Source: JAPOUP01 sp965199865
GTDB lineage: Bacteria; Pseudomonadota; Alphaproteobacteria; Rhodobacterales; Rhodobacteraceae
Length of the DNA: 64,000 bases
Assembly (NCBI GenBank): GCA_965199865.1
Contig: CBDATU010000018.1
Span: 1 to 64,000, forward strand
Direction of reading: 5' to 3'
The notes under the pieces are model-generated. The model did not search any database and was not told where the DNA came from. It saw only the letters and a program-made list of their open reading frames with translations. Made by a program: the position numbers and the translations under genes. Of this stretch, positions 1 to 9,169 are shown one piece after another. Numbering within the stretch: position 1 is the first letter of the stretch; every line of letters starts with the position of its first letter.

Positions 1-490
1 GCACGGGCCGACCCGCCAGAAAGTCACCGTAGCCGCCGAGGTTGCCGCAGACCCCGCCACCGTCCGGGCACGGGTCGGCGACTTTCAGAACATGTCCTGG
101 CTAGCGGTGATATTTTCCACCACGGGCGAAGGCGGCATCGCGATTGACGCGACTCGGTTGCTGACCTTGGATGAAGAGGGCGGGCCTACGGTAGCTGAGA
201 TACCATACGAGTACAATTGCGAGAACATGACCTATTCGTATCAATCACCGATGTCAGCGTCGATGTTCCGCCAGTCGCGAATTATTCGTCGCATCTTTCG
301 GTTAAGCCACGCGAAGGCCGCGGGTCGCTGGCTGAATGGCGCGGTGCGCTATACCGGGGCTAACTGAACAACGATCCACCGCATATCTGAACATCTGAAT
401 GACGAAGCTGCCGTTGCGGCGATGACCGGTGTGTATCAGGCTGGATGGATGCGCTGGTCGAGGAATTCGGTGCGCCTGGGTCGTAATCGT
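1..490 (+). pseudogene. SRPBCC (polyketide cyclase/dehydrase-like) protein, decayed and 5' partial
   Basis: Reading the second frame from the window edge gives a continuous SRPBCC-like stretch (VTVAAEVAADPATVRARVG, then FSTTGEGG and ATRLLTLDEEGG). Near base 240 the sense shifts to another frame, which reads ITDVSVDVPPVANYSSHLSV and EWRGALYRG before an in-frame stop near 364. A later frame resumes with LNDEAAVAAMTGVYQAG and, after one more shift, LDALVEEFGAPGS and a TAA near 483. The gene therefore carries at least two frameshifts and a stop, and its start lies at or before the window edge. SRPBCC proteins are regular neighbours of PQQ dehydrogenase loci (MxaD belongs to this superfamily), which fits the genes that follow. 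The assignment is by recognised family pattern, not by a search. Confidence 0.6.
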
Positions 491-1262
491 CCTGCTTCTT
501 TGCCTCGTCATTGCCTGTCTGAAAGAGGTGGCGAGACCGCATACCGATAATGTTGCCTAAGCCACCTGTCAGAACGGCAAGGTGATCGGCGTGATTTACC
601 AATTGATGGGCAAGACCGAATCCTGGCTACAGCCCGGATGGCCTTCAGGAGTTGCGGTCGTCAGTGAAGCGGAGTTTGCGGTGTCTCCTGACGGCAGGGG
701 AAGATGTCTGAGCGCCCAGACCTGAAGTGAAGAGACGTGTGTAGCTTTTTGGCGGCCCGATCGGCATCGCGCAGGATTGCGTGCGTAGGCGGGTCTTCGT
801 TTCGGACTGGCGCGGTAAATCCCGGATTCAGGGTGGATTGGGCAGAGGGCTTGACGTCCTTGGTCAGCCCGCAAACCAACGCGGCTTCGACTGAGGGATG
901 CAGAACAGGTGTTCATCCCTGACGCCTATACGCTGACCGACTGTTTGTCGGCAATGTCGAGTTGGCCGCTTGATAGTCGTTGAACCAGTCGAAAACCGGC
1001 TTGCAACCGGCTCTGTGAGCAAATGCTCCTATGGTGTGGCCTGTGCCGATTGCCGCGTCTTTTTGCTGCCAATCAAACCGGACACGGTGACTACGGTTGA
1101 TTTGGAAACCCTGAAACCGCTAGCAACCATCAATTTGGGCGAATATCCCGAAGGCATCGGCACTACAGCAGCCGGGTCCAGCATAGTTGTGGCGAATCGA
1201 TCCGGGAATAGGTACGTCTTGACAGCAGATGCACCTACGCTAGTTGTGATAATGAATGGGAT
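491..1262 (+). pseudogene. YVTN-type beta-propeller protein associated with PQQ catabolism, heavily decayed
   Basis: No intact reading frame is present. A hydrophobic leader-like stretch follows the SRPBCC stop (VVIVLLLCLVIACLKEV near 490-530), and the fragment VVSEAEFAVSPDGR appears near 645-700. The clearest part is near 1081-1210, where TVTTVDLETLKPLATINLG and EYPEGIGTTAAGSSIVVANRSGN read like the terminal blades of a YVTN propeller. This latter part is in frame with the SoxYZ-like gene downstream, which makes that gene look artificially longer. PQQ clusters commonly carry SRPBCC, propeller and SoxYZ-like genes in this order, so the fragments are most simply the remains of that propeller gene. 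The middle part is too degraded to assign. Confidence 0.45.
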
Positions 1263-1317
1263 ACTGGCGATCGCCCACTGCCTTTGGCCAGTTTCTTCTG
1301 GGAGGAGAGAACCAAAC

Positions 1318-2121
1318 ATGCTGAAACCTCTGATGGCTGCCGCCTTTGCCGTGACTGCGTTGCCAGTGTCTGCGAACGAGGCATGGGACTCGCTGCAGTT
1401 CGAACTGTACGGAGAGCGTGCACTGCAGGATGGGAGCCACGTTATCGCAATCGACGCGCCGTACCGGACGCCTGATGATGCCCGCACCCAGATCGCCGCA
1501 TTTGTCTCGGCCCCGGTTGGGCTGAGCCTTGGTCGTGTTGTGCTGGTTCTTGACGAAAACCCGATGCCCGTCTCGGCGGTCTGGGACATGACACACCCGC
1601 AACAGCATTTCTTTTTCGACGTTACGATGCGCGTGAACGGCCCGACGCCGTTACATGTCGTGGCCGAAACCACGGATGGGCAGCTATTTGTGGCGGAAAG
1701 CTACGTCAAGACGTCAGGTCAGGGGGCCTGCGCCGCACCACCTGGTACAGACCCCGAAGAAGCTTTGGCATCGCTCGGTCAGATGACGTTGCAGGTTGAT
1801 CGTGGTGTGCCCGTGCTGGCGGGGCAGTCACTGGTCGGGGCACTGCGGCACAGGGTCATGGATCTGGATATTCAGCATCCGTCCCATTCCGGCATGCAGA
1901 TGGACCAGATCTCCCTGCTCTATATTCCAATGCGATATGTCGAAAACGTGGATATTGATCTAAATGACACCGGCTATGTGGACATGACGGGCTCCATTTC
2001 CCTGTCGGAAAACCCTAGGATCAGCCTGTCGGTTCCAGGGTCGACACGATCTGTGGATGTTACGGTGACCGACACCAAGGGTACCGTCAGCCACCTGCGC
2101 AAGGATCTGGCAGGGTTCTGA
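1318..2121 (+). CDS. Quinoprotein dehydrogenase-associated SoxYZ-like carrier protein (copy 1)
   Basis: A 267-residue periplasmic protein. The frame is open further upstream, but the start at 1318 is preceded by GGGAGGAGAG and begins a clear signal peptide (MLKPLMAAAFAVTALPVSANE). Residues about 25-125 match a SoxY-like domain, with a single conserved cysteine in the GACAAPPG segment near residue 140. The C-terminal about 100 residues (HPSHSGMQMDQISLLYIPM onward) match SoxZ, including the HPxxSGMQxDQ signature. Fused SoxYZ-like carriers of this kind occur next to PQQ dehydrogenase genes, where they are thought to take part in a quinoprotein relay; the cargo is not known. It faces a second copy at 2178-2996, tail to tail with a 56-base gap. 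Confidence 0.85.
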   Translation: MLKPLMAAAFAVTALPVSANEAWDSLQFELYGERALQDGSHVIAIDAPYRTPDDARTQIAAFVSAPVGLSLGRVVLVLDENPMPVSAVWDMTHPQQHFFFDVTMRVNGPTPLHVVAETTDGQLFVAESYVKTSGQGACAAPPGTDPEEALASLGQMTLQVDRGVPVLAGQSLVGALRHRVMDLDIQHPSHSGMQMDQISLLYIPMRYVENVDIDLNDTGYVDMTGSISLSENPRISLSVPGSTRSVDVTVTDTKGTVSHLRKDLAGF

Positions 2122-2177
2122 ATCATTCCGTTGGTGTGGCGGGCTTTGCCCACCATACCGGCAGTTCATTAGCCCGG

Positions 2178-2996
2178 TCAGCTTTCCGCGTATTTCGCCA
2201 GATCCTGGATAAACACGTTGCCTTCGGTGTCTGTTGCGTGAACGGTCAGCGAAGGTGCGCCATTGTCCGTATAGGTAAATCGGAAAACCGGGTTCTCCGA
2301 AATCGAGATGCCACCGGTCATCGTGAACAGCTGGTCGTCGCCCTGTCGTACCTCAAGCGTGTCGATGAAGTGGGCCGGAATGAAAAGCTGTGTGATCTGA
2401 TCGCGCTGCAGGCCAGAATAGTTCGGGTGACGGATCATGATCTGTGCCTCGCGGCGCTGGCCAGAGATGTCCGGCCTGTCCCCAAACATGCGTAGCTTCA
2501 TCTTGCCCATCGACGCAAGCGCCAGTACCGGATCTCGCGAGGCAGGTGCCGAACATCCGCCCGAGGCTTTGACAAACCGGCCCGTCATGAAGGCACCCGC
2601 ATCGGTTTCGGCGATGACGCGCACGTTCGAATACTGGTCGACGCGCACCCGCAACTCGAAATCAAGTGGCGCCATGGCTTCTGAGAATATGAACTCGCCT
2701 GCGACCGGGGCCGGGTTTTCGTCGACAACAACCGTCGCGGTGGTGATGGTCTGGTCTGGATCGATCTGGGTCAGAACAATGGGTACGGTTGCAGCATCGT
2801 GAGCACGGTAAGGAGCGTCCACGGACAGCAGGCCGGATCCGTCAGCAACCACAGTATCGCCAATGATGTCTTCGCGCAGGATGTCCCAGGCCTCGCTTGC
2901 GGCGAGCGGGTTCTTGATCGGTTCATTGGCGAAAATCGGTGTACCCATCGCCAAAGCAACCATCACTGTTGTGCCTGAAACGAAATTCAGCTTCAT
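2178..2996 (-). CDS. Quinoprotein dehydrogenase-associated SoxYZ-like carrier protein (copy 2)
   Basis: A 272-residue paralogue of the gene at 1318, on the opposite strand. The start at 2996 follows a strong AGGAGGAGG-type ribosome site and opens a signal peptide (MKLNFVSGTTVMVALAMG...IFA). The SoxY-like half begins EAWDILREDIIGD; the conserved cysteine lies in SGGCSAPASRDP. The SoxZ-like half starts at RHPNYSGLQRDQITQLFIP. Both copies share the order EAWD - IDAPYR/VDAPYR - VVLDENP/VVVDENP - C-AP - HPxxSGxQxDQI, so they come from one duplication or from two acquisitions of the family. This copy lacks the degraded upstream neighbours of copy 1 and keeps its own ribosome site, so both may be functional. 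Confidence 0.87.
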   Translation of the reverse strand: MKLNFVSGTTVMVALAMGTPIFANEPIKNPLAASEAWDILREDIIGDTVVADGSGLLSVDAPYRAHDAATVPIVLTQIDPDQTITTATVVVDENPAPVAGEFIFSEAMAPLDFELRVRVDQYSNVRVIAETDAGAFMTGRFVKASGGCSAPASRDPVLALASMGKMKLRMFGDRPDISGQRREAQIMIRHPNYSGLQRDQITQLFIPAHFIDTLEVRQGDDQLFTMTGGISISENPVFRFTYTDNGAPSLTVHATDTEGNVFIQDLAKYAES

Positions 2997-3709
2997 CACT
3001 ACGCCTCCTCCTATTGATACAGGTAGCCGCTGCAATATGGTACAGATCGGCTCATTTGGATAGGCTCATTTCCAAATTTGCGGTAAATTCTGATGGCATC
3101 CCGTGCTGCCAATGGCAACATGCCGAAAAGAAACGATGTTTTCCAGAGATACTCGATAAGTTTCCCGCTTCAAGGCATATGTCTTCCATGGGCGCGAAGG
3201 AACGGCCGCTCATGCTTTGTTCCCAAGCATGGCTATCCTGCGAGCTCAGGTGCGAAGCTTTGGCGAGGGTATGCATAAGCGAGGCGGCCGAACAACGGAA
3301 TTCATGTTGATCCTGGGTGTCGAGGCCGTCCGCCATATCGAAGTCAACATCCACGAACCGATACATGCGAGGTGCATCAGGCCAACGGGGTCTGGGAACT
3401 ACGACCCGTTCGCTGGCAGGCTGCGGTGTCGGGATCCGGGAGGCAGAAAGGGACGCGGCGCTTCACTTCTAGGTCGGGTATGGACTCCACATCCACCTTG
3501 ACGTTTGAAACGCCTGCCACCAGTTGTCCTTCAGCCCCGGCTGTCGGTGAAACCGTGCTCCCAATCCCGTCCAACACAGGTTCAGCGCATGCAAACCGCC
3601 GGAAACTCCAGACTGGACATCCCGCTCACCACAGATTGGAGCTGAGCAAAATGCAATTCCTTGAGTGTGTGCTGACATTGTGATCTATTTCATTCAGGAG
3701 GGGTTTTGC
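2997..3709. other. Intergenic stretch with no supported gene (possible AraC-like scrap)
   Basis: Between the two divergently starting genes at 2996 (minus) and 3710 (plus) I see no intact gene. One plus-strand fragment near 3316-3375 reads VEAVRHIEVNIHEPIHARCI, which is reminiscent of the first helix-turn-helix of AraC-family regulators, but the neighbouring frames do not continue the domain. It may be the last trace of a regulator; promoters for both flanking genes must lie in this stretch. Confidence 0.3.
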
Positions 3710-4327
3710 ATGACAGTCAGTCGATTTCTTTTTTGCTTCCTGGTGTTTTCAGGTTTTTTTGGTCCCTCTTGGGCGGCGGACTTTTCCGATCCAACCTGGC
3801 CGTGCATTCAGAGGAAAGTCGAAAATCTGTCGATTGGGTTGATGTGGCCTAGCCCGATCGGCGACCGAATGGACACGGATTCCGGGGTTGAGGCTGAAAT
3901 TCGGGATTTAGCCGATTCACTGGCATTGCGACGAAGCGCTCTGAGCGGGTTGGAGCCCCGTGTTGCTGCCTTCGCCGAGGCCCACGACGGCGATGCCGAA
4001 CTGCTGGGTCAGGTCTTCAAACATGTGTTCGACAGCCTGTCCGGCCGCCGGACGCGCATCATTCGCGGAATTGGCGAATTTTCGCTCAGCCAAATCGCGC
4101 TGTCCCAAAGAATCGATGGGATGCGTGTCGAAATGGATGCCGAAATGGCCAAAGAGGATCCAGATTTCGACAGGGTCGATTCTCTCGAGGAACAGCTGGA
4201 CTGGGATCAGCTGATCTATACCGATCGGCAGCAGTCCATCACCTATCTCTGCGAAACTCCGATTCTGCTGGAAAAACGTCTATACGCAGTGGCGCAGATG
4301 CTACAGTACGCGGTCGCGACTGAGTAG
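3710..4327 (+). CDS. Secreted protein of unknown function in the quinoprotein locus
   Basis: A 205-residue protein that I do not recognise as a named family. The start at 3710 follows CAGGAGGGG and opens a signal peptide (MTVSRFLFCFLVFSGFFGPSWA) with probable cleavage after AWA-like residues near 22. The mature part begins with DPTWPCIQRKV, then is mostly helical and charged (residues 50-190, for example RIDGMRVEMDAEMAKEDPDF), with a second cysteine near LCETPILLEKR. Two cysteines and a helical body suggest a small periplasmic helical protein. It sits between the SoxYZ-like genes and the relay hydrolase, so a role in the quinoprotein system is likely by context only. Confidence 0.65.
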   Translation: MTVSRFLFCFLVFSGFFGPSWAADFSDPTWPCIQRKVENLSIGLMWPSPIGDRMDTDSGVEAEIRDLADSLALRRSALSGLEPRVAAFAEAHDGDAELLGQVFKHVFDSLSGRRTRIIRGIGEFSLSQIALSQRIDGMRVEMDAEMAKEDPDFDRVDSLEEQLDWDQLIYTDRQQSITYLCETPILLEKRLYAVAQMLQYAVATE

Positions 4328-4681
4328 GAGTTCGGGCCACCCAGCACCCTTTGACCAAATCAGTGTCCGTCAGAATATCCATATGGTGTGGAGTCTGCCC
4401 GACCATGCCGGATCCGCATAGGTAGGAGCGACCGGATACGGCAGACCTACGGCCGTTTCGCTTCCCTAAAGGCCAAATTTCGCCACGAATCAAAAATTAC
4501 CGCTTCCCGACCCTTTCGCTTCCAGGATCTGCTCCGGAAAGGTTGAGTGCGGTGTTGTTGAGTGTGGTGTTTCGGAGTGGAACGGGGGATGCCTTTCAGA
4601 ACATTGCTGAATGAAGTTCGGAATGCCACCAGAACTCGCGATAATTTCCCAACGGGTCTTCTCCAGAAAACCGGGCCTTCC
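4328..4681. other. Intergenic stretch, nothing recognised
   Basis: About 350 bases between the convergent ends of the secreted protein gene and the relay hydrolase gene. I see no coding frame with a ribosome site and no clear hairpin plus T-run terminator. Confidence 0.4.
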
Positions 4682-5695
4682 CTACTCCCACTCCAGTTCA
4701 GTGAATGCCACCGTGGCGTTGCGCGGGTTGAATGCGTTGAACAGATCCCATTCAGGCTGTTCTTCCCCGGCGATATGGGTGACCGCCTGGCCCAGCCGTT
4801 CTCCCGCCTGGATCGCTGCCAGCGTGTCGCGGGCCAGCACTTCCAGATAGCGCCGCATGGGTTCTAGGCCCTCAGGCCAGTCCAGTGTTGGACCGCCATG
4901 GCCGGGAATGATGCGCACGATGTCTTCATCCTGCATCTCATCCAGAACGCGTTGCCAGCCCCGCAGCGACCCGTCGAGTGCGGGAAGGTGCCGGTCAAAC
5001 ACAAGATCCCCCGCGAACAGAGTGCCGGTTTGCCGATCAAAAACGGTAACGTCCGTGCCTGTATGCGCCATGGGCCAAGACCGCAGCTCCAGCACGCGGC
5101 TTCCCAGATCAATTCTTTCGTACGGGCCGATTTCGGCAATGCTTCCAGGCGGTCGGGTACCTAGGATAGCGGGTACTCCGATCAGAAAGTTCAGGCTCTC
5201 CAAGTAATTCGCCTGACGATCCGCCAGCGCCCGGGTGAGCCCGGAATGACCCAGAACCTTGGCACCCATAGCCTCGAAGACGGAGGTGCCCATCACATGA
5301 TCGGGGTGCATATGGGTCAGGATGACGTGGCTGACAGGGAGATCGGTGCGCGTGCGGATTGACCGCCATAGCGCTTCGCCGATCCAGGCGGCCGCCCCGC
5401 TGTCGATTACAGCGACACTGCGGTCGCCAATCACAAAACCTAGATTCGATATGTCGCCCAGATTGTGCCTGTCGACTTCAGCAATCTGTCCGACATGGAC
5501 CCAAACGCCCGGTGCAACCCCAACCACATCCAGAACGGGTCCGGCAGACATGCAGTGTGCATTTGGGTCCGGCGGAGTGGTGGCCAGGAGCTCCTCACAT
5601 TGGACAAGCTCGGATGCCGCGTATCCAGGGACCAATACATCCCGGCATGGCCCTTCCGCCAGTTCCGCGCAGAGCGCAACGACAGCTTCGAACAT
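4682..5695 (-). CDS. Quinoprotein relay system zinc metallohydrolase (metallo-beta-lactamase fold)
   Basis: A 337-residue metallo-beta-lactamase-fold protein. The zinc motif THMHPDH is at residues 127-133 (His128, His130, Asp132, His133); further ligands are the histidine in MAHTGTDV and the aspartate in LFAGDLVF, and IIPGHGG closes the site. The N-terminal about 60 residues are rich in cysteine (Cys9, Cys17, Cys33, Cys48), a feature of the quinoprotein relay hydrolase 2 group, which is encoded beside PQQ dehydrogenases and SoxYZ-like carriers. I chose the start at 5695 (MFEAVVALC) rather than eight codons upstream because the family begins there. The substrate is unknown; the grouping with the SoxYZ-like carriers is the main guide to its role. 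Confidence 0.85.
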   Translation of the reverse strand: MFEAVVALCAELAEGPCRDVLVPGYAASELVQCEELLATTPPDPNAHCMSAGPVLDVVGVAPGVWVHVGQIAEVDRHNLGDISNLGFVIGDRSVAVIDSGAAAWIGEALWRSIRTRTDLPVSHVILTHMHPDHVMGTSVFEAMGAKVLGHSGLTRALADRQANYLESLNFLIGVPAILGTRPPGSIAEIGPYERIDLGSRVLELRSWPMAHTGTDVTVFDRQTGTLFAGDLVFDRHLPALDGSLRGWQRVLDEMQDEDIVRIIPGHGGPTLDWPEGLEPMRRYLEVLARDTLAAIQAGERLGQAVTHIAGEEQPEWDLFNAFNPRNATVAFTELEWE

Positions 5696-6540
5696 CCGTT
5701 GTCTCCCCTTACGACCCATTCACATGGTCGAAATAGTGATCCCCGCTTCGTAATTCCCGTTAACCGAAAGCCTCAGTGCAAACCTGTAGTGAGCGAAACA
5801 TGCTGCACCTATCATTGTTCCAATGTTAACTCAATGAGGAAGCCCAGATTCGATTATTGATTGTAGAGTATTGTTATCAAAAGGAAATTATCATTCCCTT
5901 TCCCATTCATAGGCTGCGTTCAGGGGGCTTCATTCCGACTAGGGGCCGGCCAACTGTTCTTCCGGTGCCTTGGAGTCTGCGCCCTTGGGCATAATGGCTG
6001 TCTCTGTCAGACGGAACAGCGCTGTGCCGTCTCGGTCCTGCGTGAGGCTTCTGAGTCCTAACGACCGTTCCCACCTTAGTGACGGCGGCGTTCTGTCGTC
6101 AGACGGGGCGGAGCCCGAGAGGCAGCACCATGAATCGCCCCTGGTCGGACAGTGGGAAAACAGCAGCTCGTATCGCTGAGGCAAGACAATCGCCTACGGC
6201 AAGGCGGCCGCTAGGGTGATGATGGCTCTCTTATCTCTTTGCAGTTCCGGTACACCGTCGCGGTCGGGGAAATCGTTTTGGCTACGAGGCCACGGCCCGA
6301 CATCGATGATTCGTGGGGCGATTCACCCATTAGTCGTAATCATGTTCGGGAAAGCATTTTTCAGGATGCTGCCACGGAAAGCCACCGGAACGAACTTACT
6401 GCAATCAAAAATGGCCTTGTGTTTCGATCTAGTCTGTCATTCCATTCTGCAGATAGTCGTCGTTTGGACCTTGTAGCCGACTGGGGCCCGAAGGCTGCAG
6501 AGACCTTGGCCACTGCGGCCTCGAATGGAGGAGAGTATTG
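5696..6540. other. Long intergenic stretch ahead of frmA, with an AT-rich section
   Basis: About 840 bases without a gene I can support. Bases 5815-5925 are distinctly AT-rich and could hold promoters for the divergent hydrolase and formaldehyde genes. A plus-strand frame running from 6239 up to frmA is open for about 100 codons, but has no ribosome site, no recognised domain and ends inside the frmA leader, so I do not call it. A GGAGGAG element at 6526-6534 serves frmA. Confidence 0.4.
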
Positions 6541-7659
6541 ATGCGTACCAGAGCTGCCGTAGCACTGGAAGCGGGCAAACCGCTTGAAGTAATGGAGGTT
6601 GAACTGGATGGGCCGAAAGCCGGTGAGGTTCTGATCGAGATCAAGGCGACCGGTCTGTGCCACACCGATGAATTCACCCGCTCCGGCGCGGATCCCGAAG
6701 GCATTTTCCCTGCGATCCTGGGCCATGAAGGCGCGGGCGTGGTTATAGAGGTTGGCGAAGGCGTGACCAGCCTGGAGGTGGGTGACCACGTGATCCCGCT
6801 CTACACGCCGGAATGCCGCGAGTGTGAATACTGCCTGAATCCCAAGACGAACCTCTGCCAGAAGATCCGGACCACCCAGGGTGCGGGCCTGCTGCCGGAT
6901 GGATCGACGCGGTTCTCGATGCTTGATGGCACGCCGGTCCACCATTACATGGGCTGCTCGACTTTCGCGAACCATACGGTTGTGCCGGAGATCGCTCTGG
7001 CCAGGATCCGCAAGGACGCACCGTTCGATAAGGTCTGCTACATTGGCTGCGGTGTGACTACCGGCATCGGCGCGGTGATCAACACGGCCAAAGTGGAATT
7101 CGGGTCACGCTGCGTAGTGTTTGGTCTGGGAGGCATTGGATTGAACGTGATCCAAGGTCTGCGCATGGTGGGTTGTGACCAGATCGTCGGAGTTGACCTG
7201 AACAGCGGCAAAGCCAGCATGGCCAGGCGGTTCGGCATGACTGACTTCGTCAACCCGTCCGATGTGGATGGTGACATGGTCGCCCATCTGGTCGAGCTCA
7301 CCGGGGGCGGTGCGGATTACACGTTTGACGCGACCGGCAACGTCGACGTCATGCGCACAGCGCTGGAATGCGCGCATAAGGGCTGGGGCGAGTCGATCGT
7401 CATCGGCGTGGCGCCAGCAGGGGCCGAAATCAGCACCCGCCCGTTCCAACTGGTCACAGGCCGGGTCTGGCGCGGCACCGCATTCGGTGGTGCCAAAGGC
7501 CGTACGGACGTGCCGAAGCTGGTGGACTGGTACATGGACGGCAAGATCGAAATCGACCCGATGATCACGCACAAGCTTACTTTGGGCGAAATCAATGACG
7601 GGTTCGACCTGATGCATGAGGGCAAATCGATCCGTGCGGTTGTGGAGTATTCACAATGA
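6541..7659 (+). CDS. frmA: S-(hydroxymethyl)glutathione dehydrogenase / class III alcohol dehydrogenase
   Basis: A 372-residue zinc-dependent dehydrogenase that oxidises S-hydroxymethylglutathione, the spontaneous adduct of formaldehyde and glutathione, to S-formylglutathione with NAD+. Catalytic zinc ligands are Cys40 in GLCHTDE and His62-Glu63 in LGHEGAG; the structural zinc site is Cys92, Cys95, Cys98 and Cys106 (PECRECEYCLNPKTNLC). The Rossmann motif GLGGIGLNV follows near residue 197. Full length for the class III family. The ATG at 6541 follows GGAGGAGAG; a TTG one codon upstream is less likely. The stop overlaps the start of fghA, so the two are translationally coupled and form the formaldehyde detoxification/oxidation step of the methanol pathway. 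Confidence 0.95.
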   Translation: MRTRAAVALEAGKPLEVMEVELDGPKAGEVLIEIKATGLCHTDEFTRSGADPEGIFPAILGHEGAGVVIEVGEGVTSLEVGDHVIPLYTPECRECEYCLNPKTNLCQKIRTTQGAGLLPDGSTRFSMLDGTPVHHYMGCSTFANHTVVPEIALARIRKDAPFDKVCYIGCGVTTGIGAVINTAKVEFGSRCVVFGLGGIGLNVIQGLRMVGCDQIVGVDLNSGKASMARRFGMTDFVNPSDVDGDMVAHLVELTGGGADYTFDATGNVDVMRTALECAHKGWGESIVIGVAPAGAEISTRPFQLVTGRVWRGTAFGGAKGRTDVPKLVDWYMDGKIEIDPMITHKLTLGEINDGFDLMHEGKSIRAVVEYSQ

Positions 7660-8486
7660 GCCTTGAGCTGGTGTCGGAAAGCCGCAGCTTTGGAGGAACG
7701 CAGGCGGTCTATAGGCATGCTTCATCCACCGTGAACTGCGATATGGTATTCGCAGCCTACATACCACCTCAGGCGGTAGAGGGACCAGTACCGGTTCTCT
7801 GGTATCTTTCCGGACTGACCTGCACCCATGAAAACGCGATGACCAAAGCCGGGATGCAGGAGCATGCCGCCCGGCATGGCATCGCGGTGATCTATCCCGA
7901 CACTTCGCCAAGGGGCGACGATATCGCTGATGACGAGGCTTTCGATCTTGGCCAGGGCGCAGGGTTCTATGTGAATGCGACCCAGGATCCCTGGGCGCCG
8001 CACTATCAGATGCATGACTATGTGGTCGGGGAGCTACGTGGGTTGGTCATGGAACACCTTCCACTCGCAGACCGTCATGGGATCACCGGACATTCAATGG
8101 GTGGCCACGGGGCGATCACAATCGCTCTGCGGAATCCGAATCTTTTCGTGTCCCTGTCGGCCTTTGCGCCGATCGCCAATCCAACTCAGTCGGATTGGGG
8201 GCGCAGGCAGCTGGGCGCGTATCTGGGCGATAACGAAGCAGCCTGGGCCGAACACGATAGCACGCTGCTTATGGAAGCCGTTGGCTGGAAAGACGATCTG
8301 CTGGTGGATCAGGGGGTGAATGATCAGTTTCTGGATCTGCTGAAGCCAGAGGCACTGGCCGGAATGATGGCCAAACGCCGCCAGGCGGGGGTCTTTCGCA
8401 TGCAGAAAGGGTATGATCATTCGTATTTCTTCGTGAATTCCTTTGTCGGCGACCACCTGGCCTGGCACGCGGAACGGCTGTCATAG
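7656..8486 (+). CDS. fghA: S-formylglutathione hydrolase
   Basis: A 276-residue esterase-D-type alpha/beta hydrolase that splits S-formylglutathione into formate and glutathione. The nucleophile is Ser147 in GHSMGGHGA; an oxyanion/substrate loop is visible in WYLSGLTCTHENAMTKAG, and the catalytic histidine is in YDHSYFF near the C-terminus. It starts at an ATG that overlaps the frmA stop by four bases, so the pair is one transcription and translation unit. With frmA it supplies the formaldehyde-to-formate branch next to xoxF. Confidence 0.95.
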   Translation: MSLELVSESRSFGGTQAVYRHASSTVNCDMVFAAYIPPQAVEGPVPVLWYLSGLTCTHENAMTKAGMQEHAARHGIAVIYPDTSPRGDDIADDEAFDLGQGAGFYVNATQDPWAPHYQMHDYVVGELRGLVMEHLPLADRHGITGHSMGGHGAITIALRNPNLFVSLSAFAPIANPTQSDWGRRQLGAYLGDNEAAWAEHDSTLLMEAVGWKDDLLVDQGVNDQFLDLLKPEALAGMMAKRRQAGVFRMQKGYDHSYFFVNSFVGDHLAWHAERLS

Positions 8487-8663
8487 GCGGCGGACGGAAG
8501 TTGCGGTCGCATATGTTGCGAATTCCGGCCCATAATTTTTCGTGGAAGTACTATTGCTCTTTCTTCCTGTTCACCGGTTGGTTAACAGGAGCGAAAGAAT
8601 CTTTCGTGCCGACACGAGAAAGCCAGACACAGTCCAAAAAAGTAACTTATGTGTGGAGGAAAA

Positions 8664-9044
8664 ATGTTCAAGAATGCCGCAGTAGCGTTGTGCTTTGCGC
8701 TTGTCCCGATCACCGCATTCGCCCAAGGTGATGCGGCAAAGGGAGAAAAGGTGTTCAGAAAGTGCAAGGCATGCCACGCGGTCGGTCCCGACGCCGAAAA
8801 CAAGGTGGGCCCGGTTCTGAATGGTGTGGTGGGTAGCCCGGTCGCTGGCGTCGAGGGTTTCGCCTATTCGAAAAAGCTGAAAGAAATGAGCTCAGATGGT
8901 GTCGTTTGGGATGAGGAAACCCTGAGAGCCTTTCTGGCATCGCCAAGGAAATACGCAAAGGGCACGAAAATGGCTTTTGCGGGCCTGCGCAAGGAGCGTG
9001 AGCAGGCCGATGTGATCGCATATCTCGCCACCTTTACCGAGTAA
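8664..9044 (+). CDS. Periplasmic class I cytochrome c (c2/c550-like)
   Basis: A 126-residue c-type cytochrome. The ATG at 8664 follows GTGGAGGAAAA and opens a signal peptide ending near AFA-Q21. The single haem motif is CKACH (Cys34, Cys37, His38); the distal methionine is probably in GTKMAFAG near residue 99. The segment KVGPVLNGVVGSPVAGVEGF is typical of the c2/c550 group. It lies directly upstream of xoxF, and could accept electrons from the XoxG cytochrome and pass them to an oxidase. The upstream gap 8487-8663 contains the likely promoter; no clear -35/-10 pair stands out. Confidence 0.9.
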   Translation: MFKNAAVALCFALVPITAFAQGDAAKGEKVFRKCKACHAVGPDAENKVGPVLNGVVGSPVAGVEGFAYSKKLKEMSSDGVVWDEETLRAFLASPRKYAKGTKMAFAGLRKEREQADVIAYLATFTE

Positions 9045-9134
9045 GGCGTGATGGCGGTTTCGGATCAATCGGGTGGAGAAGACTGGCTGGTCCGGATGAA
9101 CCGGCGCTCAACCCACTGGGAGAGCGTAAGTAAT

Positions 9135-9150
9135 GCGGCTGTACAGCCGC
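9135..9150 (+). promoter_or_regulatory. 16-base perfect palindrome in the xoxF leader
   Basis: GCGGCTGTACAGCCGC is a perfect inverted repeat ending 10 bases before the GGAGG ribosome site of xoxF. In RNA it can form a stem just ahead of the site; in DNA it could be a dimeric operator. Which applies cannot be read from the sequence. Confidence 0.55.
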
Positions 9151-9169
9151 GCATGTTTTGGAGGAAATC

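Noticed and set aside
3316..3480. AraC-family regulator remnant
   Set aside because: Only about 20 residues look AraC-like and the surrounding frames do not support the rest of the domain, so I left it as a note in the gap entry.
5696..6540. pqqA or other PQQ biosynthesis gene
   Set aside because: I looked for the short PqqA peptide pattern and for pqqBCDE-like sequence across the window and saw none; PQQ synthesis must be encoded elsewhere.
6239..6541. Small gene directly before frmA
   Set aside because: The frame has no ribosome site, no family resemblance and ends in the frmA leader.
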